Positions 1 through 9,166 are shown, counted from the first letter of the stretch. The stretch is 64,000 bases of DNA from Sphingobacterium multivorum (GCF_039511225.1 NZ_CP154261.1:2976001-3040000); one strand, 5' to 3'. A program made the numbers and translations. The notes: generated by a model from the sequence alone, not told the origin.

Positions 1-388
1 GCGACTCAAAAACAAAAAGATTCTAGCGCAAAGCCCAGCCCATTTGTATTGAAATTTACATCGTTAACAATTGTTGCAAAATACAAATGGGTACGCCATA
101 AACAGAAATAAAAAGCTTCATATAAATTGAAGCTTTTGTACAATCTAAAGCAAAAATTCTTATTTTTAATGGAAACATCTCTTTTCAAAGATGTTAGCCA
201 TAAACCGCTAAAAAAATATTGATTATTAGCGCAGTAAGTATTAATCATGCCATTTCTGGCTTTGACAGGTATTTGTTATGCCCAAGAACATGATCTTATT
301 AAATATTCAACGGAATGGGAATCTCTAAAAAAGATTAAGATTATTTCAACTGAAACTGGGATCACATTACCTAAATAAAAACCGTCAA
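1..388. other. Left edge, no convincing gene
   Basis: AT-rich stretch at the window edge. A 43-codon ORF on the plus strand (ATG at 247, stop at 376-378) begins with a short hydrophobic segment ending in an Ala-Gln that resembles the tail of a signal peptide. An in-frame stop lies just upstream. It could be a remnant of a secreted protein gene or chance. Nothing else is recognisable. Confidence 0.3.
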
Positions 389-1990
389 TTATTTTATGAT
401 TTTAAGTATTTCAGTTTCAAAAATATAAAACCTTCCGAGACGCAAATCAACGGAACTAAGAAGTTTAGGTGGCACATATATTCTATATTTGCTTCCTTCA
501 TTCATTAAGAGAATGCCTTCTTTGAGTCCCGAAATAAATGCATTGACTGCTATTTCACTTGGTCCAAAGTAATGATTCTTTTTACTTACCTTACCCGTAA
601 TTTCTACAGATTTGCTGTCAATCCGTACTTTATCTGTCAACAATAATCTAGGACCAGTTCCTTGCTTTAGTATTTCGTATTGTAAACCGCTTACTGTAGT
701 TATAACGCCTGGTTTTTTTCTATTTTCTTCAAAGAATAGATCAGCCTCTTCTGGGTCAGTAAGTATTTTTGCTGTATTTGGTGTAAGTGTTTTTTCCGGC
801 TGTATATTAACTTCAGATTCTACACTACTTTTTCTTTTATTATTTACTGCAGACTGTTTTGGTTTCATACCCTCACTTCCCCCGATAGATATGACGAAAT
901 TTGCTTTAGACCCTGCACTTCCTTCGATAGTGCTTAACTTCATCGGTTGACCATTTTTCAAAAATTTCTCTCCCCAACTCGAAGAGCCGAACCTGGCATG
1001 TCCAATAATATATACATCATTACCCGATACAGCTATGGAAGTAGGGAAATAGATAAATGAATCTGTTTCTTTGAGCTCTGCAAATAGTTGTCCGTTTTTC
1101 CAACATTTAGCCACATCACTATCATCCCTGCCTCCGCTTCCATTGCTATCATCAACGCCGGCTACATATACATCACTCCCAGATACAGTTATGCATGTAG
1201 CCAAGCCTTTTGTCGTAGATAGGCTTTCGGTATGTCCATTTTTCCAATATGCTGCTTGCCTTGTCCCTGTTGCGCCGACAGCATAAGTATCACCTTGCAC
1301 TTGTGTAATCGCAGATACTTCCTTTAAATCATTGATTGTCTCCACTAGTTGGCCGTTCTTCCAGTATATCGGCTTGTAATCACTATACCCCATTATATAT
1401 ATATCATCATCTATGGCTACTATAAAATTTGCTGAACTATGAGGGATGTAACTTTGACCGGTTGCTTCACTGTAAGACAAAGGCACAGGAAGTTTTATAG
1501 GCTGGCCATTTTTCCAGTACATCGCAAAATCATTGAAAATAATTTGCTTGTCATCATAATCTCTATAACACCCGGCGACATATACATCGCCATTTATAAC
1601 CGCAATGGAAGAAGCGCTATTGAAATCGCCTTTATCATATCTAAATCTTGTTTCCTGTCCGTTTTTCCAATATAAAGCCTGTCCACCAGCACTTCCCAAT
1701 ACATATATATCATCACCTACTACAGCAATTGAGGTTGCTTCGGCATCAACTTGGCCATCTGTAAGCGCTACCGGCTGCCCGTTTTTCCAGTATACTGCAA
1801 TGTCTCGTTTTGTAGTTTGGTTGTAGCATGCGCCTGCCACATAGATATCTGCCAGTTGTTGGGTTTTGTTACTCTTCCCTGAATTCTGTTTTGAAGCGGA
1901 AGACTTGGACTTTTGAGCATAACAGGTAAAACTAAATAGAAAAATAAGGAGCGCACAGCATCGTAATGCGTGCAAAATAGGTTTTTTCAT
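389..1990 (-). CDS. Secreted WKNG-repeat protein with degenerate FKBP-like C-terminus
   Basis: The 533-residue product has a signal peptide (about residues 1-26, ending CYAQ), so it should be exported. Residues about 45-375 hold seven or eight repeats, each pairing an IYVAG-type strand with a YWKNGQ motif at roughly 45-residue spacing. This suggests a beta-propeller-like or repeated beta-sheet fold. After a low-complexity Lys/Ser linker, residues about 430-533 resemble an FKBP-type peptidyl-prolyl isomerase: a VSGLQYEILKQGTG entry and a late MNEGSKYRIYVPP segment. The usual FKBP substrate-pocket stretch (Y-G-x-x-DG-x-x-FD) is not visible, so catalysis is doubtful. The gene stands alone. The fold assignments are inference; function is unknown. 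Confidence 0.75.
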   Translation of the reverse strand: MKKPILHALRCCALLIFLFSFTCYAQKSKSSASKQNSGKSNKTQQLADIYVAGACYNQTTKRDIAVYWKNGQPVALTDGQVDAEATSIAVVGDDIYVLGSAGGQALYWKNGQETRFRYDKGDFNSASSIAVINGDVYVAGCYRDYDDKQIIFNDFAMYWKNGQPIKLPVPLSYSEATGQSYIPHSSANFIVAIDDDIYIMGYSDYKPIYWKNGQLVETINDLKEVSAITQVQGDTYAVGATGTRQAAYWKNGHTESLSTTKGLATCITVSGSDVYVAGVDDSNGSGGRDDSDVAKCWKNGQLFAELKETDSFIYFPTSIAVSGNDVYIIGHARFGSSSWGEKFLKNGQPMKLSTIEGSAGSKANFVISIGGSEGMKPKQSAVNNKRKSSVESEVNIQPEKTLTPNTAKILTDPEEADLFFEENRKKPGVITTVSGLQYEILKQGTGPRLLLTDKVRIDSKSVEITGKVSKKNHYFGPSEIAVNAFISGLKEGILLMNEGSKYRIYVPPKLLSSVDLRLGRFYIFETEILKIIK

Positions 1991-2095
1991 GGCGTAGTTT
2001 TTATACTATTAAATTTACGGAAATTTTGGACTATTATTCCAAAAAAAGATCCTGATTTAAGTACTACAAATTCCGCCGCCTACATTTACTATTGA

Positions 2096-2545
2096 CTAAG
2101 CCTCTTGCCTAATATTCTCCCACTTATTTCTTGTCATTTCAAACTTCACCTCCTTACTGCCATGCATTCCATTTTTTTCCCAGCCTGCTTTTAGATAAAA
2201 CCCTTCTGCTCTCGTATTAGGAGCTGTGCCCAGCCATACAAATTGTTTTCCTGTGGAAAAATACCAGTCAAGCATCATTTGAAGGAGCTTGCGTCCTATT
2301 CCTTGTCCTTCAAATGTCGGTGCTAAGAAAAGTGCCCAGATATTATCTTCTTTTAAATCTGCGATTGCAAAACCTACAATTTGGTCACCTATCTCACAAA
2401 CCCAGCCCTTTCCCCGCTCAAATAAAAATTCCTCGCAATCCTTATCACTCACTAAAGCTGGATTGGAAAGCGTATTTTCTTTAACAGAATTTCTAACGAT
2501 CTGGATCTGTTTAATATCTTCAATTTTTGCTTCTCTAAATTTCAT
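2096..2545 (-). CDS. GNAT family N-acetyltransferase
   Basis: A 149-residue single-domain GNAT, the usual length. The acetyl-CoA pyrophosphate loop is visible as QGIGRK at residues 81-86 after a beta-4 strand (IWALFLAPTFEGQG), and the C-terminal AGWEKNG turn is typical. Such enzymes transfer acetyl from acetyl-CoA to an amine; the acceptor cannot be read from sequence. It is monocistronic and shares strand with the DoxX gene upstream, but a hairpin at 2720-2748 separates them. Confidence 0.88.
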   Translation of the reverse strand: MKFREAKIEDIKQIQIVRNSVKENTLSNPALVSDKDCEEFLFERGKGWVCEIGDQIVGFAIADLKEDNIWALFLAPTFEGQGIGRKLLQMMLDWYFSTGKQFVWLGTAPNTRAEGFYLKAGWEKNGMHGSKEVKFEMTRNKWENIRQEA

Positions 2546-2810
2546 TGTTATAAAAGACTAATAATTCAATTTTAAATATTCGGTCCGAGCCAATATAATA
2601 ATATTCACAATAAATCATTATTTAAAAATTCTTGATGAAAATGGCTATTGGGAAAGGAATGGTAGACTTACCTGTTTTGAACTAAACAATAATTAGGTTT
2701 TAAACTCCAATAAACAATAAAAAGTGCCACCTGAACAGAGGCACTTTTGAACATGTAGGCGTTTGAAATTGAACTTTTCTTAATGCTGAAGCAATTATAA
2801 AATTACTAAA
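2546..2810. other. Intergenic, terminator only
   Basis: No gene is visible in this 265-base stretch. The only structure is the hairpin at 2720-2748. Confidence 0.5.
2720..2748 (-). terminator. Hairpin terminator of the DoxX gene
   Basis: A perfect 9-bp stem, AAAAGTGCC / GGCACTTTT, with an 11-base loop. On the minus strand the right arm runs into a T-rich tract. It lies about 60 bases past the DoxX stop codon. Confidence 0.7.
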
Positions 2811-3176
2811 CTATATGCCTAAGAATCTATAATAAGCTACTAACGCTGACAGCATAAATACCACTACTAATATCGGAAGCATTTTGAATTCTTTTTTACT
2901 AGTATGATTAATCATACCTGCGAGCATAATAATACAAAAACAAACAGCCGTTATTGGTGTTAAGATCGGAACAATTCCTAATATCCAAGGGAATATAATA
3001 CCTATACAGCCAAGCAATTCCAAAACTCCCAATATTCTGATGGGTATGATTGAACTGTTTGCCTTTAGATGTCCATCTGCTACGTGGCTCGCTTTACTAC
3101 CACTGATTTTGCCATAACCTGGCATTATAAAAAATAGAGCAAGTAACCCTTGAATTATTAATACAAGTGTATTCAT
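2811..3176 (-). CDS. DoxX-like four-helix membrane protein
   Basis: A 121-residue, strongly hydrophobic protein with four predicted membrane segments. The N-terminal GLLALFFIMPGYGKISG element and the following RILGVLELLGCIGII helix are characteristic of the DoxX/DoxX-like family. These are small inner-membrane proteins of poorly defined role, sometimes linked to quinone or redox stress. It is monocistronic. The family call is from pattern recognition; no specific function is claimed. Confidence 0.85.
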   Translation of the reverse strand: MNTLVLIIQGLLALFFIMPGYGKISGSKASHVADGHLKANSSIIPIRILGVLELLGCIGIIFPWILGIVPILTPITAVCFCIIMLAGMINHTSKKEFKMLPILVVVFMLSALVAYYRFLGI

Positions 3177-3675
3177 TATTGTTTTCTTTATGAAATGAAT
3201 TTAAAATTTGAAGATAGAGCAAAGAAATCTATGTCCTGTTAAATAAGCAAGACAGCGCTCAAAATAAAACTTTATAGAATTAGATTCTATAGCTATGTGT
3301 TACCCTTTTTTGGGTTGGTTTAGCCAAAGATTAATGTCTTCCATGTGCTTGATATACTTGTGAAATTCTGGGTAAATTTAATAAAATTTAAATCGAAAAG
3401 TAATGTATGAAATAACACGAGATCTGAAATTATAACCAAGTTTTTTATGATAACAGTATAATAGCATTAATGATACTGGTCCAAGAGCAAAATATCAGAA
3501 CTATAAGCTGGTGATCGCCCATTTTCATAATTTCGTTTAACTGTTTAAGTACATTTTGCTTAACCACATTTCGTTTATAAGCAACTATAAATTCCTGATT
3601 GCTTCCATTTTGGAGCATTGACCATATTTTAAACATGAGCATTCCGGGAAGAACACTAGTGATCTGGTCGGAAAA
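3177..3675. other. Intergenic with one doubtful small ORF
   Basis: A 65-codon minus-strand ORF (3445-3642) ends in a hydrophobic stretch, but it has no recognisable family and no good start context. I do not call it a gene. The rest is AT-rich with no clear signals. Confidence 0.35.
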
Positions 3676-4104
3676 TTATAGAATATATCTCGCTGCAATA
3701 AAATAACCTCCACCAATTACTATTAATGGAAGAGCTATTGACAGAAGTACCAATGTCCATATAAACACTCTGAAATAGCTATATAAACTTACTTTCGACG
3801 GATCGGCGGGATCATAGATAACTGTTGTTGTCTCCCCTATTTCCCAAGCCGGTGGATCAGTTCCTTCGGCTAGTTCGTATGTAATCAACTGGTTATCTTT
3901 TGTCTGAAAAGTGAAGATTGGGGCAAAAACTTCGCCGTCAGATTCGTACCTATGAAAGTCAATAACAGTTGCAGTAACTTTATTTCCATTTTTTAGAAAT
4001 ACCATTGTATTACGGAAGCTGTAGATTCCCAACACAAGGAAAACAAGCCCTAGTCCAAGGATCCAATAATATTGCCACATCGGTTTATTTTTAGTTAGTT
4101 CCAC
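3676..4104 (-). CDS. DUF3592-type membrane protein
   Basis: A 142-residue protein with an N-terminal membrane helix (about 13-31) and a C-terminal one (about 115-140), enclosing a beta-rich soluble domain. The soluble part includes TATVIDFHRYESDG, FAPIFTFQT and the IGETTTVIYDPADPSKVSLYS motif. This layout and the VxYDPxxP signature are those of DUF3592. Function is unknown for the family. No operon partner is evident. Confidence 0.82.
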   Translation of the reverse strand: MELTKNKPMWQYYWILGLGLVFLVLGIYSFRNTMVFLKNGNKVTATVIDFHRYESDGEVFAPIFTFQTKDNQLITYELAEGTDPPAWEIGETTTVIYDPADPSKVSLYSYFRVFIWTLVLLSIALPLIVIGGGYFIAARYIL

Positions 4105-4314
4105 TTCAAATTACATTAATATATCTACTTGATATATAATCACTAACGAATATAATACAATTTTCAAAAGCCAATGCAAATTATTGTCTTACTAATAATT
4201 CAAATTCGAATCTATATTCAAAAAAAATCACGGTTTCTCACAGTATCCTTATTAAGGCATTTCATTGTGAATAGTAATTAATTTTCTATATAAATTGATA
4301 TTTACAGCACTGAA

Positions 4315-4971
4315 TCAATAGGAAAAAACTCCAAATACCCCCTTATAAATAAGGATAAGCGTAATCGTATCAAATAACGCATGGGAAGCTATTGCAACCC
4401 AAAGATTGCCAGATTTTTTATATAACATAGACCAATATAATCCTCCCATCACGGCGGCAATAACAGCAAAGATGTCTTGTTGCAAATGGTAAAGACCAAA
4501 AAGTATACTTACTACAAATATGCTGAGCATAGGACTGTATCCTTTAAAAATTCTCTTCTCCAGCACATTTTGAATGTAGCCTCGAAATACGATCTCTTCG
4601 TAAAACCCACCAATTAGCAAAGCAGCGATTATTGTCATTACCAGCTTCACCAAGCTACTTTTGATAAAATTGTATTCAGTATAATCTGGAACTTCAAAAA
4701 AGTATTTAATACTTGGAATATAAACAAACTGCATGAAGGCGACCCATGCTATTGCAGTAATAGCTCCTAAGAAAAATGCTTTAATGGTTAATTTTTCTTT
4801 TATCAGCCCTATATCTCGAAAGGTCTTGCCCTCCCTTCGCAGCATCAGATAGATTGCTAGCAAACAAACAGCAGCATAAGAATAAAAAGGTAAAGGCACA
4901 AAGTGAGGAAAAATCAACAGGAATACAATAAAACCTATGCTCCCAATTGTTGAAACTATCTTTTTTTTCAT
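4315..4971 (-). CDS. CPBP family intramembrane metalloprotease
   Basis: A 218-residue polytopic membrane protein with the three CPBP (Abi/CAAX-protease-like) motifs. These are EExxxR (Glu125-Glu126, Arg130 in GGFYEEIVFRG), FGLYH around residue 160, and SHALFD around residue 197. The Glu and His residues form the presumed zinc site. Family members range from prenyl-protein proteases to bacteriocin-immunity and signalling proteins. The substrate cannot be deduced. It is divergent from the TetR gene at 5217, so it may be a target of that regulator. Confidence 0.9.
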   Translation of the reverse strand: MKKKIVSTIGSIGFIVFLLIFPHFVPLPFYSYAAVCLLAIYLMLRREGKTFRDIGLIKEKLTIKAFFLGAITAIAWVAFMQFVYIPSIKYFFEVPDYTEYNFIKSSLVKLVMTIIAALLIGGFYEEIVFRGYIQNVLEKRIFKGYSPMLSIFVVSILFGLYHLQQDIFAVIAAVMGGLYWSMLYKKSGNLWVAIASHALFDTITLILIYKGVFGVFSY

Positions 4972-5195
4972 AAGCTGGTAAAATAAATGGTTTGTTAAAC
5001 TTAAAGATCTTTAAACAGCTAACAAATTTGATGCAATAAAATTATACAAATTTTAAACGATTTGTCTGCTTTCTTTCATCAAAAGGGATTGATTTAGTCC
5101 CAATTATTGTTGAAATCAATCGATGGGCTGATAAACAGCTACCGATTAATGATCATAGAAAAAAACTAATAATTCTAAAATTAATTGTACTTTTA

Positions 5196-5215
5196 TCTAC
5201 CTACTAGTAGATAGA
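5196..5215. promoter_or_regulatory. Palindromic operator before TetR gene
   Basis: TCTACCTACTAGTAGATAGA is an imperfect palindrome with a perfect CTACTAGTAG core. It ends one base before the TetR start codon and abuts a TACTTTTA element that resembles the Bacteroidota -7 box. Its position suggests autoregulation of the TetR gene and possibly the divergent CPBP gene. Confidence 0.6.
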
Positions 5216-5216
5216 T

Positions 5217-5795
5217 ATGAATACAAAAGAAAGAATAATAGATACTGCTGCCAATATGTTATCAAATAATGGCTTTAATGCCTTTAGTTTTCATGATATT
5301 GCAAAGGATATCGGTATTAAAACCTCTTCCATCCATTACTATTTTCCGACCAAACCAGATCTTATCGTTGAAATTATACGCTATTCTCAAAATACGCAGA
5401 CAGCATTATTTGAATCAATTTCTGAAAAGTTACCCCTAGAAAAGCTTTCCGTCCTAATCGATTTTTATATAGACTTAGCCAATAAAGGCAAAATGTGCCC
5501 CATCGTTTCTATTTCGTCCGACATGAATGATATTGATCCGAATGTCAAAGTCGAGGTGAGAAAGTTTTATGACTTTCTATCTGCATGGCTTGCTTCTGTT
5601 TTAGATGAGGGAATGAGAGAAAATCATTTTCTGAGCGAGCAAAGCCCGAACAATAAATCGATTGAAATATTGAACATTCTGGCCATGATGCCAATTTTAT
5701 CGCGTCTTGGTAAAGGTCCCGAAAGCTTCGAGAGAATTAAGCAATCCATTATGCAGAATCTTTTAAATAAAGACTTCGATACAAAAGATAAATAG
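5217..5795 (+). CDS. TetR/AcrR family transcriptional regulator
   Basis: A 192-residue TetR-type repressor. The N-terminal helix-turn-helix spans about residues 5-50: the GFNAFSFHDIAKDIGIKTSSIHYYFPTKPDL segment is diagnostic of the family. The remaining all-helical part should bind the ligand and dimerise. A palindrome immediately upstream is the likely operator. A second small gene follows after a short gap, so the two are probably co-transcribed. The inducer is unknown. Confidence 0.93.
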   Translation: MNTKERIIDTAANMLSNNGFNAFSFHDIAKDIGIKTSSIHYYFPTKPDLIVEIIRYSQNTQTALFESISEKLPLEKLSVLIDFYIDLANKGKMCPIVSISSDMNDIDPNVKVEVRKFYDFLSAWLASVLDEGMRENHFLSEQSPNNKSIEILNILAMMPILSRLGKGPESFERIKQSIMQNLLNKDFDTKDK

Positions 5796-5820
5796 TTTAG
5801 GCAAATCATTGATCACAGTT

Positions 5821-6204
5821 ATGAAAAATTTCGAAACCAAAACCGAGCTTCCACATATTGGAAAAATTATTAAAACTCTTATCCTTGAAAAAGTAATTAA
5901 GAAGGATAAAATATTAGAGTTTTTGAAGATTAATGAATCAATGTTGGAAGATATCTATGAAAGTTCGTCTTTGGACTTTGAGACGCTCATTAATTTTTCA
6001 AAGCTACTTCAGACTAATCTCTTTCTATATTATTTTGAACACAGTATGATCAAGGACATCTTTGATGAAATCATGATCGACCAAGCAAAACTGATTGAAC
6101 AAAAAAATGAAACTATTACACACTTAACAGCTATTATTGCAGCTCAGGAAAAGGTAATTGCCATTCATGAGGCAAATGAAACTTTACAAAAGTGGTCAAA
6201 ATGA
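5821..6204 (+). CDS. Small HTH-like protein with coiled-coil tail
   Basis: I start this at the ATG at 5821; a TTG four codons earlier is less likely. The 127-residue product has an N-terminal helical region (IGKIIKTLILEKVIKKDKILEFLKINESMLEDIY) that resembles a divergent XRE-type helix-turn-helix. The C-terminal helix (about 80-120) is probably a coiled coil. It lacks clear DNA-contact residues, so the HTH reading is tentative. It lies 25 bases after the TetR stop and probably shares its transcript. Confidence 0.6.
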   Translation: MKNFETKTELPHIGKIIKTLILEKVIKKDKILEFLKINESMLEDIYESSSLDFETLINFSKLLQTNLFLYYFEHSMIKDIFDEIMIDQAKLIEQKNETITHLTAIIAAQEKVIAIHEANETLQKWSK

Positions 6205-6285
6205 GATAATCCTATAGCAAAACCGAATTGATTTAAGCTATAATCTGTCAATAAATTATTGAAAACCTGGATCTATCTTTTATTG

Positions 6286-7200
6286 TTATTTCGAAAAATC
6301 TTCTTCTACTAGAACATTATTTAAAAATACACCCGTATTATTGCCTGTTGATACAGCATATGATACAGAACGTAAAGGATTTGTATTGTCCCCACAAGCG
6401 AATACATTATCTACTGTTGTTTTCTGAAATGCATCTACTTTGATAAGTCCCTGCTCTGTCAATTCACAGCCCAATAATTCGGGAATTTTACAATGTTGCT
6501 CAAAAGGTGGCCTTGAATAGATAGCTTCTAACTGAAAAGTTGAATTGTCTGAAAAAACTATTTCTTCTACCACTCCGTCTTTATGTTTCAATGCGGCAAT
6601 CTCCTTTTCCACAATTGAAATATGATGTCTTTTTATTTCATCGGTTTGCTCCTGTGTCAGTTCCGATTTTCCATTAGTGAATATCGTTAAATCTTTTGTC
6701 CAGTTATTAATAAGTCGGGACAGGTGAAATGCACCATATCCATTAGCCAAAATTCCGGTTTTTTGATTCTTTACTTCATATCCGTGACAATAAGGACAAT
6801 GAAGTACCGTAATCCCCCAGCATTCAGAATACCCTTTTATGTTTAACATTTCATCCTTTAATCCCGTTGCAAAAACCAACTTTCCAGCTGAGAAAACTTT
6901 TCCTGATTGGGTTGTAACCTCAAAACCTTTCTCTATTTTCTTTCCACTAATGGCAAGTTCATTTACAAATTTTACCGTGTCGTATTTCAAGACCTGTTCT
7001 TTTGCTTTCTTTGCAATGACACTTGGTTTTTCCCCATCTTGCGTAATGAAGTTATGAGAATGAGGTGTCTGACGGTTACAGGGTAAACCACTATCGATAA
7101 CTAAAACATTTCTTAACGAACGTCCCAAAGCCATTGCAGCGGAAAGCCCTGCATAACTTCCACCGATAATGATTACGTCAAAATTTTTATTGTCTGTCAT
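6286..7200 (-). CDS. Thioredoxin-reductase-like FAD-dependent oxidoreductase
   Basis: Starting at the ATG at 7200 (304 residues), the protein opens with a dinucleotide-binding motif, VIIIGGSYAGLSAA, at residues about 9-22. The middle carries CPYC (Cys135, Cys138) in the context HCPYCHGYE, and the end has the FACGDNTNPLRS flavin motif. This is the fold of thioredoxin reductases and related disulfide flavoenzymes. The CPYCHGYE variant, instead of the CATC of true TrxB, is typical of a side group that includes dithiol-oxidising enzymes, so a classical thioredoxin reductase role should not be assumed. Its promoter region carries a copy of the palindrome found at the efflux operon, suggesting shared control by the TetR protein at 8539. 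Confidence 0.85.
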   Translation of the reverse strand: MTDNKNFDVIIIGGSYAGLSAAMALGRSLRNVLVIDSGLPCNRQTPHSHNFITQDGEKPSVIAKKAKEQVLKYDTVKFVNELAISGKKIEKGFEVTTQSGKVFSAGKLVFATGLKDEMLNIKGYSECWGITVLHCPYCHGYEVKNQKTGILANGYGAFHLSRLINNWTKDLTIFTNGKSELTQEQTDEIKRHHISIVEKEIAALKHKDGVVEEIVFSDNSTFQLEAIYSRPPFEQHCKIPELLGCELTEQGLIKVDAFQKTTVDNVFACGDNTNPLRSVSYAVSTGNNTGVFLNNVLVEEDFSK

Positions 7201-7250
7201 TTCATTAAAATTTAAAAATGATGTTAATGGTAAAGGTAAGACCAAAGTTG

Positions 7251-7451
7251 CTAATGCAAGCCCCCTTGTTTAATTAATTCTCTTCTTGATATTTTTTTGA
7301 TCCATTTGGCACACTCGATATGGTGATCGGAATGTTGATAGTTTCCAATTGTCCAATTGAAGCCACTATATGAAGAATTCAGTTTTTTTATCAGCCTGTC
7401 TTTGCGCCTCAATTTAATACCCTTTATATTTTCTGATCTGCTTGTTTCCAT
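7251..7451 (-). CDS. Small hypothetical protein
   Basis: A 66-codon ORF, basic and His/Lys-rich, without a recognisable family. It starts with ATG about 60 bases downstream of a copy of the TetR operator and ends 51 bases before the flavoprotein start. It could therefore be the first cistron of that unit, or just leader sequence. Weak support. Confidence 0.3.
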   Translation of the reverse strand: METSRSENIKGIKLRRKDRLIKKLNSSYSGFNWTIGNYQHSDHHIECAKWIKKISRRELIKQGGLH

Positions 7452-7509
7452 ACACGTATTATAAGATTACTTACTACATGGAATATCCACCATATTTCCA
7501 AAACACAAA

Positions 7510-7525
7510 TAAACACTGTTCAAAT
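7510..7525. promoter_or_regulatory. TetR operator copy, divergent unit
   Basis: On the minus strand this reads ATTTGAACAGTGTTTA. It shares TTGAACAGTGTT with the perfect palindrome at 7676. It lies upstream of the leftward flavoprotein unit, next to TTTATTTG, which resembles a -7 box. Confidence 0.6.
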
Positions 7526-7669
7526 GTACGCAAAAATTTCTATTTTCAAATAAGCTGTCAATAAAATTAAAAAAACAGTTTTTATAATATATGTTACTAT
7601 TAATTAGGATATTAAAACTACATTTTGATTTTAAAGTTCTTTTATTTTTATAATCATTTAAAAAAAGTT

Positions 7670-7699
7670 TTGTCAATTGAACAGTGTTCAATATATTTG
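7670..7699 (+). promoter_or_regulatory. Sigma-A type promoter of the efflux operon
   Basis: TTG at 7670-7672, then exactly 19 bases, then TATATTTG at 7692-7699. This is the Bacteroidota TTG-N19-TAnnTTTG consensus. The spacer is almost entirely filled by the palindromic operator, so repressor binding would directly exclude RNA polymerase. Confidence 0.8.
7676..7692. promoter_or_regulatory. Perfect 17-bp palindromic operator
   Basis: ATTGAACAGTGTTCAAT, two perfect 8-base arms around a central G, lies between the -33 and -7 elements of the operon promoter. Similar copies lie at 7510 and 9167. The likely binder is the TetR protein encoded as the second gene of the operon. Confidence 0.75.
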
Positions 7700-7729
7700 C
7701 ACTCAGAAATTCAATTTAAAATTTATAAA

Positions 7730-8494
7730 ATGAAAAAAGCATTAATTACAGGAGCCAGTGGCGGCATTGGTCTTGAGGTTGCCAAGAAACTGGCCGCTCA
7801 GGGTTATAACCTGACCCTGGTAGCACGTAATAAAGAGAAACTGATTTCTCTTCAAGAATCTTTAGGTAAAGACCGCCATCAGGTACTTTCTTTGGATCTG
7901 ACAAAAACAGCGGATATATTACAACTCAGTAATCATATAACTGATAATCGGTACGATGTCCTGATCAATAATGCTGGCACCGGAACGTATGGAAAATTTA
8001 TTGAAATACCACTGGAAGACCAGTTAAGTACGATGACACTGAACATGGAAGCTGTAGTAACACTTTCGTATGCCCATTTAAAGAAAGCAAGATCCGGTGA
8101 TGCACTGATCAATATAGGTTCACTCCTTGCCCATTCTTCATTGCCCGGAGGTGCTGTATATGCCGCAACAAAAAGTTTTGTAGCCAACTTTTCGGAATCA
8201 CTCTGGTTCGAATTTAAAAATAAGGGTATATTTGTAGCAGGCTTCAATCCAGGGGCTGCGGATTCGGATTTCCACCACAATGCTGGAAGTGAAACCAGTG
8301 CATTTCCTAAATTCGTTGTCTCTTCGGTAGAACAAGTGGCTGAGGAACTGATAAATGCACTAAACAATCGAAGCAAACCAAGAATTGTTCAGGGATTTAA
8401 AAATAGAATGATGCTTTTTGGTTTCAGGTTACTCAGCAGGAAAGCCGCAGTTAATATTATGGGTAAAATAAGTCCCGGAATTCCCCATTCATAA
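7730..8494 (+). CDS. Short-chain dehydrogenase/reductase
   Basis: From the ATG at 7730 the product has 254 residues, the usual SDR length. An earlier start at 7625 would place the promoter and operator inside the gene. It shows the TGASGGIG cofactor motif (residues 7-14), NNAG (80-83), a serine in INIGSL, and the catalytic Tyr144-x3-Lys148 (YAATK). SDRs reduce or oxidise carbonyl/hydroxyl groups with NAD(P)H; the substrate is unknown. It is the first gene of an operon with its TetR regulator and an RND pump, so it may modify a compound that the pump exports or that induces the system. Confidence 0.93.
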   Translation: MKKALITGASGGIGLEVAKKLAAQGYNLTLVARNKEKLISLQESLGKDRHQVLSLDLTKTADILQLSNHITDNRYDVLINNAGTGTYGKFIEIPLEDQLSTMTLNMEAVVTLSYAHLKKARSGDALINIGSLLAHSSLPGGAVYAATKSFVANFSESLWFEFKNKGIFVAGFNPGAADSDFHHNAGSETSAFPKFVVSSVEQVAEELINALNNRSKPRIVQGFKNRMMLFGFRLLSRKAAVNIMGKISPGIPHS

Positions 8495-8538
8495 CAGGAT
8501 TCCGAACAATAATTTTTAACGATTCATATTGATCAAAC

Positions 8539-9147
8539 ATGAGTATAGCAGAAAGAAAACAAGAAGAAAAACAGGAAATGCACCAGCGAATCCTGAACGG
8601 AGCACGAAAAGTCTTTCTTGAAAAAGGCTATGAAAAGGCGAGTATGCGGAATATTGCCAATGAGATTAATTATAGTCCCGGCACGATCTATTTTCATTTT
8701 AAAGATAAAAGCGAGATTTTTCAGGAACTTCATAACGAGGGATTCACTCTACTGGTAAACCAACTAAAAGTGTTAACCAGTGTGGCGGATCCATTTGAAC
8801 GTCTGAAGGCGACAGGACGTGTATACATTAAATTTGCACAGGAGAACAAAGATTATTATAATCTTATGTTTATGGTCAATGAAACCATGGAAGCCCCTAC
8901 CGAAGGAAAGTTTCAAATAGCGCAGGAAGCCATCAATCATCTACATTCTGTGATCGCTGACTGCCAGAAACAAGGAAGATTTAAAGATATGGACACGGAC
9001 TATTTTACGTTTATGATTATTTCTGCAATGCATGGCATATGTGCCCTATTTTGTAAGGATCGTATGGCCAATTTTGTAGACAAAACAGACGATGAGCTTA
9101 TGGAAAACGGATATGAATGCTTTGTTGCATTATTAGAAAAAGGATAG
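8539..9147 (+). CDS. TetR/AcrR repressor of the efflux operon
   Basis: A 202-residue TetR-type regulator. The helix-turn-helix lies around residues 15-60 and includes ASMRNIANEINYSPGTIYFHFKDKSEIF. The C-terminal part looks like the ligand domain of the TetR_C/WHG-like group (YYNLMFMV). It lies between the SDR gene and tolC. Three similar palindromes around the locus make it the best candidate for their binder, giving autoregulation of SDR-tetR-tolC-MFP-RND and of the divergent flavoprotein. That assignment is inference. Confidence 0.92.
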   Translation: MSIAERKQEEKQEMHQRILNGARKVFLEKGYEKASMRNIANEINYSPGTIYFHFKDKSEIFQELHNEGFTLLVNQLKVLTSVADPFERLKATGRVYIKFAQENKDYYNLMFMVNETMEAPTEGKFQIAQEAINHLHSVIADCQKQGRFKDMDTDYFTFMIISAMHGICALFCKDRMANFVDKTDDELMENGYECFVALLEKG

Positions 9148-9166
9148 TCCTTTTTTTTATCTACAA

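Noticed and set aside
3445..3642. 65-codon minus-strand ORF as a membrane protein gene
   Set aside because: No family, no start context and AT-rich surroundings; most likely chance.
6286..7200. True thioredoxin reductase (TrxB)
   Set aside because: The CPYCHGYE motif differs from the CATC form of TrxB, and the neighbours point to an efflux regulon instead of a thioredoxin system.
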